A stretch of 64,000 bases of DNA, from NCBI GenBank assembly GCA_009746045.1, contig RPFO01000156.1, positions 3,965,091 through 4,029,090 of the forward strand. Direction: 5' to 3'. Shown here piece by piece: positions 52,558-64,000 of the stretch (the stretch's first letter is position 1; each line of letters starts with the position of its first letter). A model generated the notes under the pieces. It was not told where the DNA came from. It ran no database searches and was given only the letters and a program-made list of their open reading frames with translations. This stretch comes from Mesostigma viride (taxonomy: Eukaryota; Streptophyta; Mesostigmatophyceae; Mesostigmatales; Mesostigmataceae). A program made the translations under genes and the position numbers.

Positions 52558-53696
52558 CTATCATTCTCAATGAATATATTCATTGAGAATGATAGATTAC
52601 GGAGGTGAGATAGGCATGCAACATAAGGAAAAACCCGATAACTGGGAGAATAACCCTGAAGAAATTAATAGTAATCTGACACAGACATCCAAGGATCACG
52701 CCAGCGGCACAAGGTACAACTAACTAGACATCACAAAACTACACGCAGCAACAGCGCTGCCGGCCCACCATGCAGGCCTGGAAGGGATCTAGACCGCATG
52801 GGTCGCGACAAAGTCGGCCCGGGTGCTGCGGAATAACACATCAGCCACGGTGCGAGTGAGGGCGAGTGACAGGCGCTGCCGCCAATACGAGGACCACGTG
52901 CGGGCAGACCACGGGGCGGTCTGACCCTCGAGGTCGAGGCGGTCTTCACGGCGCTGGCAGCACTCGTGGAAAAACTCCGCTGTCTTGGGGCCCATGGCCC
53001 CGAACTCCTCAAGGACTAAGGGGATGACCCGGTGGGGCCCCACATTGCCGTAGGAGGCAAACTTGTCGCGCTCAGCCACAGTGGCAGCAGCGCCGGCATC
53101 CACAGCCGCCCGGAGGATGTGGCGACCGGAAAGCGGCCGAGCCACGGAGACATCGATGAGCAGGTGGCAACCCTGCCCGTCGTAGTCAAGCACGGTAATG
53201 TCGGGGCGGTGGTTGGGTGAGTAGAGGGCGGCCCCATCCGCGTCCTCGCACTTGATGCCGTGGAGTGGGGAAAGACCGACCGAACCATGGCACACACCAC
53301 CCGGAGGAGAGCGGTATGGAGATAGAGGAACCAGTTCTGGTTCTGCTGGCCACCCATGCACGCGATGTAGTGCGTCCCAGTAGTATCCAGAGCAAGCCCG
53401 CAGCTGCCGCAGGACGCACCCGCCGTGATGAGAGGTTGCGGGGCAAAGAGCTGGTGGCGGAGAGCGATGGCGTAAAGGGCCGGAACCAGCGTGAACAAAG
53501 GGCTCATGGGGAGGGCGCGCAGGAATGCGGACCCCACGCTCCCCTCAAGGGAAACGGAGTGAAGCCAAGCCTTCCCCTGATCGTTCAAGCTCGCATGCAG
53601 ACCCATCCAGTCGGCACAGTGTAGTATACCCGCGTAGGTCTTTTGTTGTTTTTCCTGAATGCAGGCAGGGAAGACACTAGGACTGACGCAATGCAT
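52558..53696 (-). mobile_element. RLE copy R7: zinc knuckle and PD-(D/E)XK endonuclease, one frameshift
   Basis: The minus frame from 53696 reads KTYAGILHCADWMGL, CGSCGLALDTTGTHYIAC (C-x2-C-x7-H-x4-C) and QNQNWFLYLHTALL. A frameshift near 53265 moves to 53262-52789 with EDADGAALYSPNHRPDI, LLIDVSVARPL and VLEEFGAMGP, stop at 52789. The 3' UTR and a terminal palindrome follow. It is 5'-truncated at TATATATAGAG, embedded in LINE-D. The protein diverges clearly from R5 (subfamily difference). Confidence 0.82.
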
Positions 53697-54190
53697 ATAT
53701 ATAGAGCTCTATACAAGCGTTAGGGCATGGCTTCTCAACAGAGAGTGACTCTATGCATAGGCAGAGCATGGCTAAATGCTTAATGCAACATCCATGGGGG
53801 TCTCATTATAGGCATGGCGAGTCTAAATTGTGAAGGCGTCATCCATGGGGGGCCGTCATGGGCGCACATGCGCGCCGTAGGCCACATGCTAGGCTAAGCC
53901 TGACTAATCTACACTACTGTTATATATTCCCTAGACTGAGTTTGCTGGGGTGGCAGGAGGTGCCTGCCAGGGCTTGTGGTCAACGTGTCCAGATGACCGC
54001 CCCCCTCCAGTATACCGGTTTCCCCCCTGCGCTCTGCCGGAGCTGAAGGTAGGTCGGCCATAGCTCGCGTCGCCGTTGTTGCTGGGCCAGGGTCAAGTTG
54101 TCGCCCAGCGTGTAACGAGTCAGCGAGAGCTTCTTGCGGCATGAACGACAGCTTGTCCGCCATGTACTAGGTGAGGATGTAGTAGGTGAG
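53697..54190 (-). mobile_element. LINE-D, UTR and ORF1-like fragment
   Basis: Continues the element interrupted by R6/R7: 53700-53900 matches the middle of the LINE-D UTR (GAGAGTGACTC...GCATAGGCAGAGC), and 54170-53980 encodes the RRRELWPTYLQLRQ...YWRGAVI motif of the ORF1-like protein with damaged flanks. Confidence 0.7.
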
Positions 54191-54191
54191 G

Positions 54192-55000
54192 AGCACGGGT
54201 GTCTCCGTTGGGAGATCATGTAGCACATATTCCTTGCTGGATGGATGGAGATGGGCGAAGCCGCGTAATCGAACTAACCTAACTAAGCTATCTAGTCTAG
54301 AAAAATCCTTACACTATTCAGCAAAACGCCCTTTCCGCTTCGGGGGAGGGGGCTTGCCCACAGGGGCTGGCGTGTGAGCCTGCACAATCTTCTGCCACCG
54401 CTTCTTGTTCTGCATGGCAGTCCAAAGAAGAGAGAGGGAGTGAATGCGGTGTTCAAACTGAGCTGGGACCACTAGGTCGGCCAGCAACATCTGGATGTAG
54501 TTCATGGCAGGCTTACCTAGCTTCCTGGGAATGTCCTTGGGGCCAGGCCAGGTCACAATATGCCGCCCAGGTTGGCCAAGCCGCTGGGGGCCGGCCAGAC
54601 CAAGGGCGGTGTCGACCTGACTGGTGCGAGCAAGATGTCCTACAAATGCTATCCTACACTGCCTAATCTCGTCCGAAATGCGAGGCATACCCTGATACAA
54701 AGACTCTTAATGACCTATGCTTGGAACGCCCTACATTCAGGACCTGTCGGAGCATCCTGTAAACCGTGCCGTCTAGTTTAGCCGCCAGTGTGTCCGTGAC
54801 TGTCCATGCCTCGGCGCCATACATAAGCACCGTGAGGACGAGGACCTTGAAGAGCATGCGCTTACGGTGCTCGCCCAGGCCCTTCGAGCGCCAGTAGGTG
54901 TTGAGCGAACGGAGCCGGGCCCAGGCCCTAGCGGATGGTGCAGGCTTGCCTGTACCATGTAACTTTACTGCAGCTTGAGTGAAACTTCTTCCATACAAGC
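54192..55000 (-). mobile_element. 5'-truncated LINE-A (second subfamily)
   Basis: Minus strand: hairpin end at ~54192-54215, UTR, and an RT C-terminal region in two frames (54998-54663, then 54700-54314 after a frameshift) ending PKRKGRFAE. It is closely related to 49013-49740. The tail is missing because LINE-D sequence abuts the hairpin. Confidence 0.82.
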
Positions 55001-55137
55001 GCTTCTGGCGGCCTCGCTGACTTCAGATATTGCATTGTGTGTGACTGATTCTGTCGGCTAGCAGGGCATCTCCACTACAGGTTCCAATGTATATTGACAA
55101 TAGACCGGTAGGATTGTTTGTCCATCCATCCATTAAA
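55001..55137. other. unassigned spacer with CCATCCATCC
   Basis: No recognisable gene. It ends in a short CCAT run just before the next LINE-A fragment. Confidence 0.4.
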
Positions 55138-55355
55138 TGGCGGGCGTGTGGGCCTGGACAATCGTCTTCCACCTCTTCTTGTTCTGCATAGCAGTCCAAG
55201 CAAGAGAGAGGGAGTGAATGCGGTGTTCAAACTGGGCTGGGAGCACTAGGTCGGCCAGCAACTGCTGTGTATAGGTCATGGCATGTTTACCCATCTTTCT
55301 AGGTGTCCTTGGGGCCAGGCCAGGTCAGGATATGCCGCCTTGGCTGGCCAAGCCG
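55138..55355 (-). mobile_element. internal LINE-A fragment between CCAT runs
   Basis: About 218 bp matching the C-terminal coding part of LINE-A (equivalent to 54368-54590). It is bounded on both sides by CCATCCATCC, with neither the 3' UTR nor the tail. Confidence 0.75.
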
Positions 55356-55430
55356 CCATCCATCCATCCATCATCCCTTGGGGTTAATACTCCGTGACTC
55401 CCCAACAGGGGCAGGTGTTTAATTAAGTAA
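55356..55430 (+). mobile_element. LINE-C 3' end
   Basis: CCAT run, then CGTGACTCCCCAACAGGGGC and TTTAATTAAGTAAT, as in the other LINE-C termini. Confidence 0.55.
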
Positions 55431-55761
55431 TCCTGAACACCACGACAAACACTGATAAGATAACAAGCAGGCTCGAGCTACCATGGTCCGGATTCTCCAG
55501 ATTTTTGGGGTGCGCTGATTGTCTCAGTGATATCGTCCCTGTGACCGTCTCCTGCACTACGGACAGGTTCCATGCATGAAGATAATTGGCATGATCTACC
55601 TCCTGATAGGCTTGAGAACAATCACATTCCAGATTTCTGGCCTGCGCTGGCTGTCTCTTTGACGGTCGTCTCGTTGACATTAGATATTGGCTTCATTCGT
55701 TGGTTATGCCCTTTTGAACAAATGCGGTGACACCAGGGTGATTTGTGCATGTGGTCACCGA

Positions 55762-62877
<7,116 letters not shown>

Positions 62878-62949
62878 CTGCAAGGCACACGGGCGCACAC
62901 ACAGGTGCCAAATATGTCACTCGCAGGCGCCATGTATGTCAAGGCAACA

Positions 62950-63086
<137 letters not shown>

Positions 63087-63850
63087 CTCTGTTGCAGGAG
63101 CAAGGAGAAACAACACGTGAGGGGCGACGCAGGTTCAAAATCAACACTGTGGATGTCAACCTATGCATGGCTCCTGCGTCAGCCCACACGGCTCCAACCT
63201 CCCCGCTAGCCCAAATGGATGGCATTACGACTGCCCCATGCCGTCGCAGCAAGGGAGCGCCTCACAGTGGCACCCAGCCCACCCCTCGCGTTTGCCCCGC
63301 TTTCCCCGATCCCACGCGGCCGTTGGTCGTATTCCCGTGGCCACTGTGCACAAGGAGCACGGACAAGGTCACCCGCTGCCTGTCTGCATCGCGGCGCATG
63401 CGCAGGACCGCGAGAAAACGCTGACACTCGACACACCCGTAAATGCTGCGGCGGTGGGAGGGCCGTGTCTGTAGCCGGAAGAAGATCAACCGGCGGTCTC
63501 TCGACGCACATGCAAACGGCCAGGGCATCCCCACCACCCTGGCGGAGACTGGTGCCGAGGGGGCGCAGTACATATGCGTGCCCCCATGGGCATGTGCACC
63601 TAACCAACTGTGCGACCCTTGTTGTCCTATAAATCCCTGACCGAGGGACAAGACAACCACGGCGTGAGTGCGAGTAATAGCAGGCATTCACGAGGGATAC
63701 GAAAAACCAGAGGGGGGGGGAGGGCAAGTGGACGAGATCTAGGGAACAGAGTGGCAAGTGATGTGGAATGTATCACGACATTGGCAAGGGTAACATACTA
63801 GGCGAGATCAGGAAGCGAGGCCCTTACACTTCCCGCAAGCGGAGACCACT
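63087..63850. other. unassigned; expected to hold 5' SEH1 sequence
   Basis: Open frames exist on both strands, but none gives the expected N-terminal SEH1 blades. The missing exons may be here in short pieces or beyond the window. Confidence 0.4.
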
Positions 63851-64000
63851 GCCCCCGCCGCCTCCGCCCCTGACCCCACCCCGCCCCTGCCCCCGTCCCC
63901 GCCCCCGCCCCCTCCCCCGCCCCTGCCCCCGCCCCCGCCCCCGCCCCCGCCCCCGCCCCCGCCTCCGCCCCGCCCCCGCCCCCGCCCCCGCCCCGCCCCC
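63851..64000. repeat. C-rich CCCCGC-type simple repeat
   Basis: A run of CCCCGCC/CCCCTGCC units continuing past the window end. It is G-quadruplex-prone on the complement. It could be promoter-proximal or a satellite. Confidence 0.9.

Noticed and set aside
63206-63757. Minus-strand frame with GGGDALAVCMC, briefly considered as an upstream SEH1 exon
   Set aside because: It resembles the GDAVACVC stretch of plant SEH1 only over a few residues, is not followed by the expected W, and the exon at 62877 already covers that blade.

Overview
The window looks like nuclear DNA of a eukaryotic green alga. A chlorophyte, perhaps volvocine-like, is my best guess, but there is no rRNA or plastid marker to prove it. 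The reasons are intron-rich, GC-rich genes with strict GT-AG junctions, long Ala/Gly/Ser/Pro-rich inserts inside conserved domains, a plant/alga-type SEH1 nucleoporin, a TGTAA element downstream of one stop codon, and many decayed non-LTR retrotransposons with APE-type or restriction-like endonucleases. There is no bacterial-style operon, RBS or CRISPR, and I recognised no tRNA or rRNA.

Layout. 1-1052: a 42-44 bp minisatellite, then a probable last exon of an unrecognised gene. 1.6-19.3 kb: a transposon graveyard. A restriction-like-endonuclease (RLE) retroelement copy is split by three nested insertions: a LINE-A fragment (9-bp target duplication), a LINE-C fragment with a 539-bp CCAT array (9-bp duplication), and a 5.5-kb TIR DNA transposon (TA duplication). 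It is followed by head-to-tail and tail-to-tail RLE copies, short LINE-B insertions, a nearly complete APE-endonuclease/RT LINE-A (minus strand), and the 3' region of a fourth family, LINE-D. 19.5-24.2 kb (minus): a giant exon encoding UBZ4-UBZ4-SAM-UIM-like domains, a candidate SLX4-type repair scaffold. 26.8-39.0 kb (plus): a polyamine oxidase in five exons whose phases all agree; its fourth intron is 7.9 kb and holds about 230 copies of a 31-bp palindrome-bearing minisatellite. 40.0-42.2 kb: LINE-D and LINE-B debris. 42.5-45.8 kb (minus): an unrecognised membrane/coiled-coil/Gly-rich protein in at least four exons, with a MITE and a 26-bp array in its introns. 46-48.3 kb: no gene seen. 48.3-55.4 kb: a second transposon graveyard. 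55.8-62.9 kb (minus): SEH1, six exons resolved, N-terminus not found. Its introns carry a (CTG)250 array in the transcript sense, a (GCC)n array, a 420-bp TA-flanked MITE, an 18-bp minisatellite, a (GA)n tract and a (CACG)n tract. 63.1-64.0 kb: unassigned, ending in a C-rich repeat.

The host genes do not form a pathway: polyamine catabolism, nuclear pore/GATOR2 scaffold, ubiquitin-linked DNA repair, and unknown. What links the window is repeat biology. Two conserved genes tolerate very long simple or tandem arrays inside introns, and the retroelement families share 3'-end signals (a covarying terminal hairpin; A/T-rich tetra- or pentanucleotide tails) and insert into one another. The RLE family repeatedly joins new copies to its own 3' terminus, which suggests self-targeting.
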